Source: Nitrobacter sp051535235 (GTDB lineage: Bacteria; Pseudomonadota; Alphaproteobacteria; Rhizobiales; Xanthobacteraceae). From it: 64,000 nt of DNA. A model generated the notes under the pieces. It saw only the letters and a program-made list of their open reading frames with translations, searched no databases and had not been told where the DNA came from. Where the stretch lies: positions 1-64,000 of the forward strand of contig NZ_JBPPLZ010000007.1 in assembly GCF_051535235.1 (NCBI RefSeq). Direction: 5' to 3'. How positions within the stretch are numbered: the first letter of the stretch is position 1; each line of letters begins with the position of its first letter. The position numbers and the translations under genes are program-made. Below are positions 43,223 to 52,080 of this stretch, one piece after another.

Positions 43223-45385
43223 ATGAACAGGACCGTCTTTTCCCTTCCCGCGCAGAGCGAGTACGCGACCGCCGGCGGTCTCGCCGTCAGCCGGTCGATC
43301 GAGCATTTTACCGGCGGCAGGCGGCTCGACGACCTGATCGACCTGCTCGACCGCCGCCGTGGCCTGGTGCTGTCGTCGGGCACCACGGTGCCGGGACGCT
43401 ATGAGAGTTTCGACCTCGGTTTCGCGGATCCGCCGCTCAGGATCGAAACCACGGGTCTGAATTTTTCCATCGAGGCCACCAATGCCCGCGGCGAGGTGCT
43501 GATCGCCTTTCTGGACCAGGCGCTGAGCGAGCCTTTTGTGGTGGTCTCCGAAAGCACCGCGCTCCGCATCGCCGGCCACATCCTGCGCGGCGACGCGCCG
43601 GTGGAGGAGGATCAGCGCACCCGGCGCGCCAGCGTGATGTCGCTGGTGCGCGCGCTGGTGGCGGCGTTCGCATCAGACGCCGATCCCACGCTCGGGCTTT
43701 ACGGCGCGTTTGCCTACGACCTCGTGTTCCAGATGGAAGATCTGGTGCAGAAGCGCGCGCGCGAGGCCGACCAGCGCGACATCGTGCTGTTCGTGCCCGA
43801 TCGTTTGCTGGCCTACGACCGCGCCACCGGCCGCGGCGTCGTGCTGTCCTACGATTTCGCGTGGAATGGCCGCACGACCGCGGGCCTGCCGCACGACACG
43901 CCCGAAAGCGTCTACGCCAGGAGGGGACGGCAGGGTTTCACCGATCACGCTCCCGGCGAATATCAGGCCACGGTGGAGACGGCGCGCGCCGCGTTCGCGC
44001 GCGGCGACCTGTTCGAGGCGGTGCCCGGGCAGTTGTTCGCCGAACCCTGCGAACGCTCGCCGGCCGAGGTGTTTCAGCGGCTGTGCCGGATCAATCCGTC
44101 GCCCTATGGCGGTCTCGTCAATCTCGGCGACGGCGAATTCCTGGTTTCCGCTTCGCCGGAAATGTTCGTACGCAGTGACGGCCGCCGGATCGAGACCTGT
44201 CCGATCTCCGGCACCATTGCGCGCGGCGCCGACGCCATCGGCGACGCCGAGCAGATCCGCGAATTGCTCAACTCGGAGAAGGACGAGTTCGAGCTCAACA
44301 TGTGCACCGACGTCGATCGCAACGACAAGGCGCGCATCTGCATGCCGGGAACGATCAAGGTGCTGGCGCGACGTCAGATCGAGACCTACTCGAAGCTGTT
44401 TCACACCGTCGATCACGTCGAGGGCATTTTGCGGCCCGGCTTCGACGCGCTCGATGCGTTTCTCACCCACGCCTGGGCGGTGACGGTGACCGGCGCGCCC
44501 AAGAAGTGGGCGATGCAGTTCGTCGAGGACAACGAGCGATCGGCGCGGCGCTGGTATGCCGGCGCGTTCGGCGTCGTCGGGTTCGATGGCTCGATCAATA
44601 CCGGCCTGACCATCCGCACCATCCGCATGAAGGACGGGCTGGCCGAGGTGCGCGTCGGCGCGACCTGCCTGTTCGACAGCAAGGCGGAGCTTGAGGACCG
44701 CGAATGCCAGACCAAGGCGGCCGCGCTGTTCCAGGCATTGCGCGGCGACGCGCCGAAGCCGCTCTCGGCGGTCGCGCCGGACGCGACCGGCTCCGGCAAG
44801 CGCGTGCTGCTGATCGATCACGACGACAGCTTCGTCCACATGCTGGCGGATTATTTCCGTCAGGTCGGCGCGCGCGTCACCGTGGTGCGTTACGTCCACG
44901 CCCAGGACATGCTGAACACGCAGAATTACGACCTGCTGGTGCTGTCGCCCGGTCCCGGCAGGCCGGACGATTTCGGCATGGCGAAAACCATCGGCACCGC
45001 GCTGGAGAAGAAACTTCCGGTATTCGGCGTCTGCCTCGGCGTGCAGGGAATCGGCGAGTATTTCGGCGGCCGGCTCGGTCAGCTCGCGCAGCCGGCGCAT
45101 GGCCGCCCCTCACGCGTGCAGAATCGCGGCGGACGCTTGATGCGCAATCTGCCGAACGAGATCGTGATCGGCCGCTATCATTCGCTGTATGTCGAGCGCG
45201 AGAGCATGCCCGACGTGCTGGAGGTGACGGCGACCACCGACGACGGCGTGCCGATGGCGATCGAGCACAGGACGCTGCCGGTCGGCGGCGTGCAGTTTCA
45301 TCCCGAATCGCTGATGTCGCTCGGCGGCGAGGTCGGCCTGCGGATTGTGGAGAATGCGTTCCGGTTGGGGAAGGGAATGGCATGA
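43223..45385 (+). CDS. trpE(G): Fused anthranilate synthase TrpE(G)
   Basis: The 720-residue enzyme joins the TrpE chorismate-binding domain (about 1-510, with FLVSASPEMFV, CPISGTIARG, ELNMCTDVDRND and TVTGAPKKWAM) to a TrpG glutamine amidotransferase (about 525-720, with LLIDHDDSFVHMLADY, SPGPGRP, the nucleophile Cys in VFGVCLGVQG and the HPES triad part). It makes anthranilate from chorismate and glutamine, the first step to tryptophan. Such fusions are typical of rhizobia. Expression is governed by the leader described above. Confidence 0.95.
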   Translation: MNRTVFSLPAQSEYATAGGLAVSRSIEHFTGGRRLDDLIDLLDRRRGLVLSSGTTVPGRYESFDLGFADPPLRIETTGLNFSIEATNARGEVLIAFLDQALSEPFVVVSESTALRIAGHILRGDAPVEEDQRTRRASVMSLVRALVAAFASDADPTLGLYGAFAYDLVFQMEDLVQKRAREADQRDIVLFVPDRLLAYDRATGRGVVLSYDFAWNGRTTAGLPHDTPESVYARRGRQGFTDHAPGEYQATVETARAAFARGDLFEAVPGQLFAEPCERSPAEVFQRLCRINPSPYGGLVNLGDGEFLVSASPEMFVRSDGRRIETCPISGTIARGADAIGDAEQIRELLNSEKDEFELNMCTDVDRNDKARICMPGTIKVLARRQIETYSKLFHTVDHVEGILRPGFDALDAFLTHAWAVTVTGAPKKWAMQFVEDNERSARRWYAGAFGVVGFDGSINTGLTIRTIRMKDGLAEVRVGATCLFDSKAELEDRECQTKAAALFQALRGDAPKPLSAVAPDATGSGKRVLLIDHDDSFVHMLADYFRQVGARVTVVRYVHAQDMLNTQNYDLLVLSPGPGRPDDFGMAKTIGTALEKKLPVFGVCLGVQGIGEYFGGRLGQLAQPAHGRPSRVQNRGGRLMRNLPNEIVIGRYHSLYVERESMPDVLEVTATTDDGVPMAIEHRTLPVGGVQFHPESLMSLGGEVGLRIVENAFRLGKGMA

Positions 45386-45412
45386 AGAGAGCGTCGGTCA
45401 TTTGTATTGATC

Positions 45413-45540
45413 GTCATGGCCGGGCATAGCCGTTCGAAGAACGGCGTTCTATCGAACGCCTATGGTCCCGGCCATCCACGTCTGTCCGGCATCCAACACA
45501 GCGAAGACGTGGATGCCCCGTGACAAGCACGGGCATGACG
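45413..45540. repeat. Interspersed repeat, GTCATGGCCGGGCAT ... GGGCATGACG family
   Basis: A 128-base element with ends GTCATGGCCGGGC and GCACGGGCATGACG, and internal CCATCCACGTCT/AGACGTGGATG arms. It has an extra CCGTTCGAAGAACGG hairpin. Same family as 57181-57268 and 61976-62064. It lies between trpE(G) and apt. Confidence 0.75.
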
Positions 45541-45566
45541 CACGATTCGTTGATAGGAAAACATGA

Positions 45567-46106
45567 ATGACCTTCGAAGACGATCTGCAGGCTTCCGTTC
45601 GCACGATTCCGGATTATCCGAAGCCGGGGATCATGTTCCGCGACATCACCACGCTGCTCGGCGACGCACGCGCGTTCCGCCGCGCGGTCGATCAGCTCGT
45701 GCATCCATGGGCCGGCTCGAAGATCGACAAGGTCGCCGGCATCGAGGCGCGGGGTTTCATTCTTGGCGGTGCGGTGGCGCATCAGGTCTCGGCCGGCTTC
45801 GTGCCGATCCGCAAGAAGGGCAAGCTGCCGCATCAGACAGTGCGGATGGCCTACGCGCTCGAATATGGTACCGATGAAATGGAAATGCACGTCGACGCCA
45901 TCGCGAAGGACGAGCGTGTCATTCTGGTCGACGACCTGATCGCCACCGGGGGCACGGCGGAGGGCGCGGTGAAGTTGCTGCGCCAGATCGGCGCCAATGT
46001 GGTCGCTGCCTGCTTCATCATCGACCTGCCGGACCTCGGCGGCGCCGCCAAGCTGCGCGCGATGGATGTTCCGGTTCGGACGCTGATGGCGTTCGGCGGG
46101 CATTGA
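45567..46106 (+). CDS. apt: Adenine phosphoribosyltransferase
   Basis: The 179-residue enzyme has IPDYPKPGIMFRDITTLL, GIEARGFILGGAVA and the PRPP motif VILVDDLIATGGTAEGA. It makes AMP from adenine and PRPP. AGGA lies about 8 bases before ATG 45567; an out-of-frame ATG four bases earlier can be ignored. Length is normal. It converges with a small exported protein gene. Confidence 0.95.
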   Translation: MTFEDDLQASVRTIPDYPKPGIMFRDITTLLGDARAFRRAVDQLVHPWAGSKIDKVAGIEARGFILGGAVAHQVSAGFVPIRKKGKLPHQTVRMAYALEYGTDEMEMHVDAIAKDERVILVDDLIATGGTAEGAVKLLRQIGANVVAACFIIDLPDLGGAAKLRAMDVPVRTLMAFGGH

Positions 46107-46125
46107 CAAGTGCGGTCCTTCGGAT

Positions 46126-46518
46126 TCAGCCGCCCAAAGACATTTCCGAATGCATTTTATACAATTTCAATAATGCCGTGATGCGTTTGGATGAACAGCC
46201 GTTTTGAGCAATTTCACCTTTTACCGCAGCTTGTGTGGCTTTCTGGGCGGCAATCATTTTTGCCGACAAGTCTGCGTCGCTCAAATTTTGATTGCGCTCT
46301 TTTAGGGCTTGAATCGCTCTTATCGTAACGGCGTGTAGGTTTGACAGGAATTTCGGTTCCGTTGCCTTGTCCACAGCATTGCAGCCTAGAGCGGCCACGC
46401 GACTGGCGAGGAAGTTTGAGTAGATTTGTACGATATCAACGCGCCCTTGTCCGAAGGAGGCGGATAGACCGCAGAAAACCCCAAGCACTGTCGCAAATGC
46501 TAAGACTTCTTTTTTCAT
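46126..46518 (-). CDS. Small exported protein of unknown function
   Basis: The 130-residue protein has a Sec signal peptide (MKKEVLAFATVLGVFCGLSA, cut near SFG-QG) and a helical mature part with two cysteines (LGCNAV and NGCSSK) that may form a disulfide. GGAGG about 9 bases before the ATG supports the start. Its base composition is more AT-rich than that of its neighbours. I do not recognise a family. It lies 27 bases after the P-loop ATPase gene on the same strand and may be in its operon. Confidence 0.65.
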   Translation of the reverse strand: MKKEVLAFATVLGVFCGLSASFGQGRVDIVQIYSNFLASRVAALGCNAVDKATEPKFLSNLHAVTIRAIQALKERNQNLSDADLSAKMIAAQKATQAAVKGEIAQNGCSSKRITALLKLYKMHSEMSLGG

Positions 46519-46545
46519 ATTCCGCCACCTCCGCGAGAGAGTTCT

Positions 46546-47214
46546 TCACCCCCGCTGCTGCGCCAGTCGCTGCTCGATCTCGCGGAAACTGAAATAATTG
46601 CTGCGGACCCACTGATGCAGTTCGGTGGACGTATCCTTCTCCGTTCGCAGATAGCCGGTGAAGGAAAAAGTGGGCCGCTCGATGTAGCTCTTGAGAAACG
46701 GCGGAAGCACCGCGATGCGCACCACCTGACTGTGCATGAAAATTTCTGGCAGGTCTCCGCGCAGGACGTATTCGTTGTCGACAATGACGAGCGCGTCGGG
46801 CTGCAGCATTGCCCGCAGGGTGTGATAGCCGCGCGTGGACACGCGGTCGCTGTCGGCCACGAACAGGACAACGGGCGCCACGTTGCTCCGGGCGGCTTCC
46901 TTGATGAAACCGATTTCCGCAATCATCCCGAAGAATTCGTCGAACGCGTGGTAGCCGAGGTCGATCACCTTGGCGAGGCCGTCATCGACGATCAGGCGGT
47001 CCATCAGCGCCATCTTGCCGTAGGTGTCGTCGATCTCGGCGGTCTCGGTGAGGCGCGGCAGGTAGTCGACCAGCGACGGCTCCTGGATGTTGACGTCGAA
47101 CGCCAGGACATCGCCCCGCTGCAGGCGCAGAAACTCGCTGAACTGCCGCGCGATCAGCGTCTTGCCGACTTGCGGCCGTGGCGAGCAAATGATGTAGACG
47201 GGCGTGCGGGGCAT
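46546..47214 (-). CDS. P-loop ATPase, ParA/MinD-like fold, unknown role
   Basis: The 222-residue protein has an N-terminal P-loop IICSPRPQVGKTLIARQF. The signature lysine of ParA-type Walker A (KGGxGKT) is not at its usual place. FDVNIQEPSLVDYLPRL follows, as in ParA/MinD proteins where an Asp contacts magnesium, and there is a possible Walker B stretch VVLFVADSD. It lies 156 bases downstream of a second, clearer ParA-like gene on the same strand. The pair suggests joint work, perhaps in positioning or polysaccharide export, but no function can be given. Confidence 0.65.
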   Translation of the reverse strand: MPRTPVYIICSPRPQVGKTLIARQFSEFLRLQRGDVLAFDVNIQEPSLVDYLPRLTETAEIDDTYGKMALMDRLIVDDGLAKVIDLGYHAFDEFFGMIAEIGFIKEAARSNVAPVVLFVADSDRVSTRGYHTLRAMLQPDALVIVDNEYVLRGDLPEIFMHSQVVRIAVLPPFLKSYIERPTFSFTGYLRTEKDTSTELHQWVRSNYFSFREIEQRLAQQRG

Positions 47215-47370
47215 GACCGATATATCGGAGAGAGCATCCCGATCTAGCAGGATGTCGAAAAACTCTCCACCGTCATTCTCGATGCGCGCTTGTGCGTCCG
47301 AGAGGTCTACGAGGTCTGCGCTATCGGCGCGAGTGGAAGCGTCCCTCGCCCGGTTCGTTCAGACGACCGT

Positions 47371-48126
47371 TTACTTGGCCGAGGCGCGGCTGGCTTTCTC
47401 CTTCGAGGTGACGATGTCGGTGAGCTTGATGCGGTCGAATTCGCCCCAGACATTCGCGAGCCAGTGACGGACGTAGCCGCGCAGGACGAACGAGTAGTTC
47501 GCGGACTCGTTCTTCTGTCCCTTGTTGGCCACGAATTTGAGGAACGGCACCGAGGATACCTCGACCTGCTCGTACGCCATCTCGTTGAGCTTCGGGATGG
47601 TGATCTCGGTCGCGTCCTTGATCTTGCGGAAGTAGGCGTTGTAGGTCGCCTGGTCCCACTCGAAGAAGTTCGTGTTGTTGATGAAATTCTTGACGAGGAA
47701 ATATTTCGCGCCGGACATGAAGCTCGCGGTCTCCGCGATTTCGTCGAGCGAGGCGATCGAGGGGCCGAGGATATGGAACACCGCGAAGGTGATCTGCCCG
47801 GACTTCGCCGCATCGAGGAACCCGATGTCGCGAAGCGAGGCCAGCGCCGGCGACATCAGTCCGGCGCGGACGTCGATCACCGTGACGCTGGCCTTGGCCG
47901 TGTTCAGCGTGTCGAAGATCTTCATCTGGTCCGCGGTCGTCGTCATGTCGACGATCTCGGTGATGTCAGGGTGAAAGCGCTTCAGCGTGCCGCGCGGCGA
48001 TTCGGTGTCGAACGCTCGGGTTGGCACGTTGTTGGCGTTGAAATAGTCGAGCACGGTGCGCGAAACCGTGGTCTTGCCGACCCCGCCCTTGTCCGCACCC
48101 ACCACAATCACTGCTGGCTTGGCCAT
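47371..48126 (-). CDS. ParA/MinD-family ATPase
   Basis: The 251-residue protein starts MAKPAVIVVGADKGGVGKTT, a deviant Walker A with signature lysine, followed by the switch I-like AFDTESPRGTLKRFHPD and Walker B-like SVTVIDVRAG. The canonical chromosome-partition ParA has a parB partner, which is absent here. The start is ATG 48126; the upstream extension of the frame is not family-like. It is followed by the second P-loop gene and a small exported protein gene, a trio worth study. Confidence 0.75.
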   Translation of the reverse strand: MAKPAVIVVGADKGGVGKTTVSRTVLDYFNANNVPTRAFDTESPRGTLKRFHPDITEIVDMTTTADQMKIFDTLNTAKASVTVIDVRAGLMSPALASLRDIGFLDAAKSGQITFAVFHILGPSIASLDEIAETASFMSGAKYFLVKNFINNTNFFEWDQATYNAYFRKIKDATEITIPKLNEMAYEQVEVSSVPFLKFVANKGQKNESANYSFVLRGYVRHWLANVWGEFDRIKLTDIVTSKEKASRASAK

Positions 48127-48334
48127 GAGATCCCTTTGAGCAAGCTGAAAGCCGAAAACCGCGCATGGTCGCGCGGACGGCATGTCCCCATGTTTGCTTG
48201 GGGCGCGACCATGGCAGAAACGAGGGAGAATTCAATTCGATATGTTAAATCCGGCGAAATTCGTCATGGCGCCCGGAAAATCGTTTCTTCTTGCGCAACT
48301 TTGCGAGTGTGAATCGACTTCGAAACGCCGAGGA

Positions 48335-49486
48335 TCAGGAATGATTGCCCCAGGGTCCGGGAGCAGGGGGCGTCGCGGGCGCTGGCGGCGCGGGTTCGCT
48401 CCACGGCCCCGGCGACAGTTCCTGCTTGCCGGCCGGATCGGTCGCGTTGCGCTCCTCCTGAAGATGACGGATCGGGCCGGGATCGCGGCCGCCGGCATAT
48501 GTCACCAGCGCACGCACCCGCGTCTCGATCGACGGATGGGTGGCGAACAGGTCGGCGAAGCCTTCGCGCGGGTTGTCGACGCACATTTCCATCACCGCGG
48601 AGGTCGCGCCCGGCAGTTCGCCGCGGTTCTCGATCTTGCGCAGCGCCGAAATCATGGCATCGGGATCCTTGGTCAATTCGACCGAGCCGGCATCGGCCAT
48701 GAGTTCCCGGGAGCGCGACAGCGCCAGCCGCACCACCTGCGACAGGAACCAGGCCAGCGCGATCAGGGCCACGGCGACGATCAGGGCGACAACAGCGCCC
48801 CCGCCCTTGCTGTCGCTGTTGCCGCCTGATGATGAGGACGAGCGGGACGAGCGCCAGCTTCCGCCGCCGATCCGCGTGCCGCCGTTGAGGAAGATGCGGA
48901 AGAACAGTTCAGCAAGGAAGCTGACGCCGCCGGCGATGATGACGGCGACCACCATCAACTGCACGTCGCCATTGCGGATGTGGGTCAGCTCGTGCCCCAA
49001 CACCGCCTCCATCTCCCGATCGTTGAGTTCCTTCATCAGCCCTGTGGTGACGGTGATGGCGTATTGGCGGCGGTTCAGGCCGGTGGCGAAGGCGTTGACC
49101 GCATCGGTGTCCATCACCTTCAGCTTCGGCATCGGAATGCCGCGCGAGATGCACAGATTTTCCAAAAGGTTATAGAGTCGCGGCTGTTCCTTGCGGCTGA
49201 CGTCACGGCCGCCGGTGACCGCATCGATCATCGACTGATGAAAGAAATAGGCGATGACGATCCAGAGTGCCGAACCCGCCGTGGCCCAGGGAAACGCGGC
49301 GATCAGGTCATGCCAGGCCCGGGTGAAATAGAACGCCGCGGTATGGTCCGTGCCGCGCCGGACGACTTCGGCGATCAGCGCGCCGGAGAACACCATCACG
49401 TAAATCAGCAAGAACAGGCCGGCGAGCAGAAACATCGAACGGATCTTGTTCGATGCGATGTGGGTGTAGAGACCGTAAGCTGCCAT
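48335..49486 (-). CDS. M48-family zinc metallopeptidase (HtpX-like membrane protease)
   Basis: The 383-residue protein has two N-terminal membrane helices (about 18-40 and 65-85), the zinc motif HELTHIRNGD, further helices around 175-200 and 235-260, and the third zinc ligand in SRSRELMADAGSVEL. A Ser/Gly-rich linker (SSRSSSSSGGNSDSKGGG) and a Pro-rich tail are unusual additions compared with HtpX. It probably degrades damaged membrane proteins. A lemA gene lies upstream on the same strand, a pairing common in bacteria. Confidence 0.88.
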   Translation of the reverse strand: MAAYGLYTHIASNKIRSMFLLAGLFLLIYVMVFSGALIAEVVRRGTDHTAAFYFTRAWHDLIAAFPWATAGSALWIVIAYFFHQSMIDAVTGGRDVSRKEQPRLYNLLENLCISRGIPMPKLKVMDTDAVNAFATGLNRRQYAITVTTGLMKELNDREMEAVLGHELTHIRNGDVQLMVVAVIIAGGVSFLAELFFRIFLNGGTRIGGGSWRSSRSSSSSGGNSDSKGGGAVVALIVAVALIALAWFLSQVVRLALSRSRELMADAGSVELTKDPDAMISALRKIENRGELPGATSAVMEMCVDNPREGFADLFATHPSIETRVRALVTYAGGRDPGPIRHLQEERNATDPAGKQELSPGPWSEPAPPAPATPPAPGPWGNHS

Positions 49487-49506
49487 GGCGTGTTCGCCTA
49501 GAAGTC

Positions 49507-49632
49507 GTCATTCGGGGTCACCCCCGGCGACGAATGCCTCGCGTTCGCGCCGATGGCGTGAACCCAAAATCCTGAGCTTTGCGATTGGGAGTGGATTTCG
49601 GGTTCGTCGCTGCGCGACGCCCGGGAATGACG
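49507..49632. repeat. Interspersed repeat, GTCATTCGGGG ... CCGGGAATGAC type
   Basis: A 126-base imperfect palindrome with ends GTCATTCGGGG and CCCGGGAATGAC and internal GGCGACGAATGC/TTCGTCGCTGCG parts. It separates lemA from the M48 peptidase gene. Confidence 0.65.
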
Positions 49633-49672
49633 CTGATAAACAAGCATCGCTCCGGACTCCGCGGAATCGTGA

Positions 49673-50233
49673 TCAGAATTTCACCTGCGGCGTCTGCTCC
49701 ACCGTGGTGCGGCTGGCGCCGAGGTCGAAGAACTCCTTGCGGGTGAAACCGAACGTCCCGGCGAACAACGCCGCCGGCATCTGTTGGATGCCGGTGTTGT
49801 ATTCCTGGACCGCGTTGTTGAAGAAGCGGCGGCTGGCCGCAATCTTGTTTTCGAGGTCGGAAAGTTCGCTGGCGAGCTGCTGGAAGTTGGCGTTGGCCTT
49901 GAGATCGGGATAGGCCTCCGACAGCGCGATCAGGCGGCCGAGCGCGCCGCTCAACTGGTTCTCGGCGGCGCCGACCTGCGCAGGACCCTGTGCCGACATC
50001 GCCACGTTGCGCGCCTTGATGACATCGTCCAGAGTCCCGCGCTCGTGCGCGGCATAGCCTTTCACGGTTTCGACCAGGTTCGGAACCAGATCGTGACGCT
50101 GCTTGAGCTGCACGTCGATGTCGGCGAATGCCTGGCCGACGCGCTGGTTGAGTGCGACCAGCCGGTTATAGGCGACAAGCGCGAACAAGGCGATGGCGAC
50201 AAGGACGCCGAGAATGATCCAGCCGGACGACAT
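49673..50233 (-). CDS. lemA: LemA family protein
   Basis: The 186-residue protein has an N-terminal membrane helix (about 5-22) and the coiled, LemA-type part with YNRLVALNQRVGQAFADIDV, LKQRHDLVPNLVETVKGYAAHE and a C-terminal RKEFFD. The start is ATG 50233, with GGAG about 9 bases upstream; the longer frame is not supported. LemA proteins often pair with M48 peptidases or MoxR-type genes; the function is unknown. Confidence 0.88.
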   Translation of the reverse strand: MSSGWIILGVLVAIALFALVAYNRLVALNQRVGQAFADIDVQLKQRHDLVPNLVETVKGYAAHERGTLDDVIKARNVAMSAQGPAQVGAAENQLSGALGRLIALSEAYPDLKANANFQQLASELSDLENKIAASRRFFNNAVQEYNTGIQQMPAALFAGTFGFTRKEFFDLGASRTTVEQTPQVKF

Positions 50234-50402
50234 GGGGGAGGGCTCCTGAATAAGACGGGCGAAGGCGGCTACCGTAGACGAAATGAGGCGCAAACAGCAG
50301 GAACCGCCGTGAAGGGCATCTCTTGGTATCGAAAATCCTTAGAAAAGTTCAAGTTGTCGGGTACCTGGTTCTGTGGAAGCATGGATTTGCAGGAATTTTG
50401 GT

Positions 50403-50855
50403 GTGGCTGATCAGAATGGCGAGGGAATGATCGCGAACGAGCAGTCTTTGGGTGCAGGGACGCCCAGTGCCGTCGATCCGCACGCCACCACGCCGCGGAT
50501 GATGCGCTACGTGTTTCTGGTGCTGGGTATCGGGTTCGTTGCGCTCGGTTTTATCGGCGCGTTCCTGCCGGTGCTGCCGACGACGCCGTTCCTGATCCTG
50601 GCTGCTGCGTGTTTCGCGCGCTCTTCCCCTCGGCTGGAAAAGTGGCTGTTGCAGCATCCGCGTTTCGGCTCGCTGTTGCGCGGCTGGCGAGAGCGCGGCG
50701 CGATTCCGGTCAAGGCCAAGCTGATGGCGCTTGGCGGCATGGCGATTGGTTTCACGATGTTCTGGTTCGGCAGCCATCCGGGACTCTGGCTCACGGCGGC
50801 GGTGGCGCTCATCATGCTCACCGGACTGGTCTACGTTTTCACGCGGCCATCATAG
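50403..50855 (+). CDS. YbaN-like DUF454 membrane protein
   Basis: The protein has about 150 residues if started at GTG 50403, which has AGGA 8 bases before; ATG 50427 is possible too. The DUF454 core comprises three membrane helices and the motif FLPVLPTTPFLILAAACFAR, followed by SSPRLEKWLLQHPRFG. It is an inner-membrane protein of unknown role. It converges on the rsm22 gene. Confidence 0.8.
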   Translation: MADQNGEGMIANEQSLGAGTPSAVDPHATTPRMMRYVFLVLGIGFVALGFIGAFLPVLPTTPFLILAAACFARSSPRLEKWLLQHPRFGSLLRGWRERGAIPVKAKLMALGGMAIGFTMFWFGSHPGLWLTAAVALIMLTGLVYVFTRPS

Positions 50856-50865
50856 TCTTGGGCAA

Positions 50866-51912
50866 TTATGTTCGGTCGGATTTGAGGGTGCCGCCCCAAC
50901 CGATCCGTCGCACGCGCGCGTAAGCGGCCTTGTCGCGACGGGGAATTGTCACGAAGCCGGCGCACCCGTCGGTCTGACACAGTTTGATCCGCATCCCGGC
51001 CTTGGTGACCAGCGGCGGCGCCAGCACCCGCGACGGACGTTGCAAGGCGGGTGTTCGTGCCAGCGCGACGTAGCTGAATTTCTCATCCTCGAAAGGGAGC
51101 TCCGCGCCCTTGATCTGCTTGTGCGCGCGGGATCGCGGCAGCCGCTGCACGAAATGACACCAGTCCGGGGTGGCTTTCTGTTTTGACGTGTTGTCTTCAG
51201 CCGAAACAGCGCCTGCTTCGCTTGAAGATGCCATGAGCGGACATTCGCGGTCGTGCGGGCAGGGCGCGATGACGTGCGCGCCCCGCGCGACGAGCCGGCG
51301 GCGCAGATCGATGATGCGCCGGTAGCCGGCGGGCGTGCCGGGTTCGACCACCAGCAGCGCATCGCGGGTCGCCGCCCACATCAAGTCAGCGAGGGCGGCT
51401 TGCCGGTCGGCATTCATTTCGCCAATGACGTAACTCGCGACGACGAGATCGGCGCCTGCCGGCTCGTCCCGGATTCCGGCGAATATATCGCTCTGCGCAT
51501 AGTGGAGACGGCGCAGCCGCGTCTCGTCGGACACGAGGTCGAGCGCGAGCGTCCGCAATGCCGTATTGGCATCGATCGCGGTGAATTCGTCGAGGCAATC
51601 GAACGCCTGTGCCGCCGCCCATGTCGCGGTGCCCGGACCGGCGCCGAGGTCGAGCAGGCTCGCCGGTGCGAATTCCGGGCGGATCTCGTGGAGCGCGTTG
51701 AAGCAGGCGACGACGGCTGCATAGGTCGCCGGCATCCGTGCCAGCGCATAGGCGAGTGCGTCGGTCTGGTTCCGGATCGCATCCGAGCCCCCGCCGCAGC
51801 GATAGGTCTGCGAGATCGCTGCCGCGCGGCCCGCGGCGTCGCTGCGGGAGAGGCCTTGCGCCTTTTGGTCGAGCGCAGTGCGCAGCGCGGCGGGAAGGGC
51901 AGGCGGGATCAT
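50866..51912 (-). CDS. Rsm22-family small ribosomal subunit methyltransferase-like protein
   Basis: The 348-residue protein has a class I methyltransferase fold (LLDLGAGPGTATWAA, AIDAN, VVASYVIGEM) and cysteine pairs CPHDRECPL and WCHF that bind a metal cluster in Rsm22 relatives. An extra Ser/Ala-rich insertion lies between the cysteine pairs. It likely assists assembly of the small ribosomal subunit. Its ATG lies four bases from the interspersed repeat at 51917-52080, and its ribosome binding sequence GGGGAGGG is part of that repeat. Confidence 0.85.
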   Translation of the reverse strand: MIPPALPAALRTALDQKAQGLSRSDAAGRAAAISQTYRCGGGSDAIRNQTDALAYALARMPATYAAVVACFNALHEIRPEFAPASLLDLGAGPGTATWAAAQAFDCLDEFTAIDANTALRTLALDLVSDETRLRRLHYAQSDIFAGIRDEPAGADLVVASYVIGEMNADRQAALADLMWAATRDALLVVEPGTPAGYRRIIDLRRRLVARGAHVIAPCPHDRECPLMASSSEAGAVSAEDNTSKQKATPDWCHFVQRLPRSRAHKQIKGAELPFEDEKFSYVALARTPALQRPSRVLAPPLVTKAGMRIKLCQTDGCAGFVTIPRRDKAAYARVRRIGWGGTLKSDRT

Positions 51913-51916
51913 GGGT

Positions 51917-52080
51917 TACCCTCCCCTTGAGGGGGAGGGGTCGCCTGCCGTAGGCAGGCGGGGTGGGGTGCTCCGCGTCACGATTATCAATGTGTCAGGG
52001 TCGAGAAAGACATCGGGGCAGTCACCCCACCCCGCCGCTCGTTTCACTCGCGTCGACCCTCCCCCCTCAAGGGGAGGGTA
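51917..52080. repeat. Interspersed repeat with 25-bp inverted ends, between smc and rsm22
   Basis: The 164-base element has ends TACCCTCCCCTTGAGGGGGA and TCCCCCCTCAAGGGGAGGGTA-like inverse copies. It exactly fills the space between the smc stop (52081-52083) and the region before the rsm22 ATG (51912). It provides the GGGGAGGG just upstream of that ATG. This is a common type in Rhizobiales. Confidence 0.78.
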
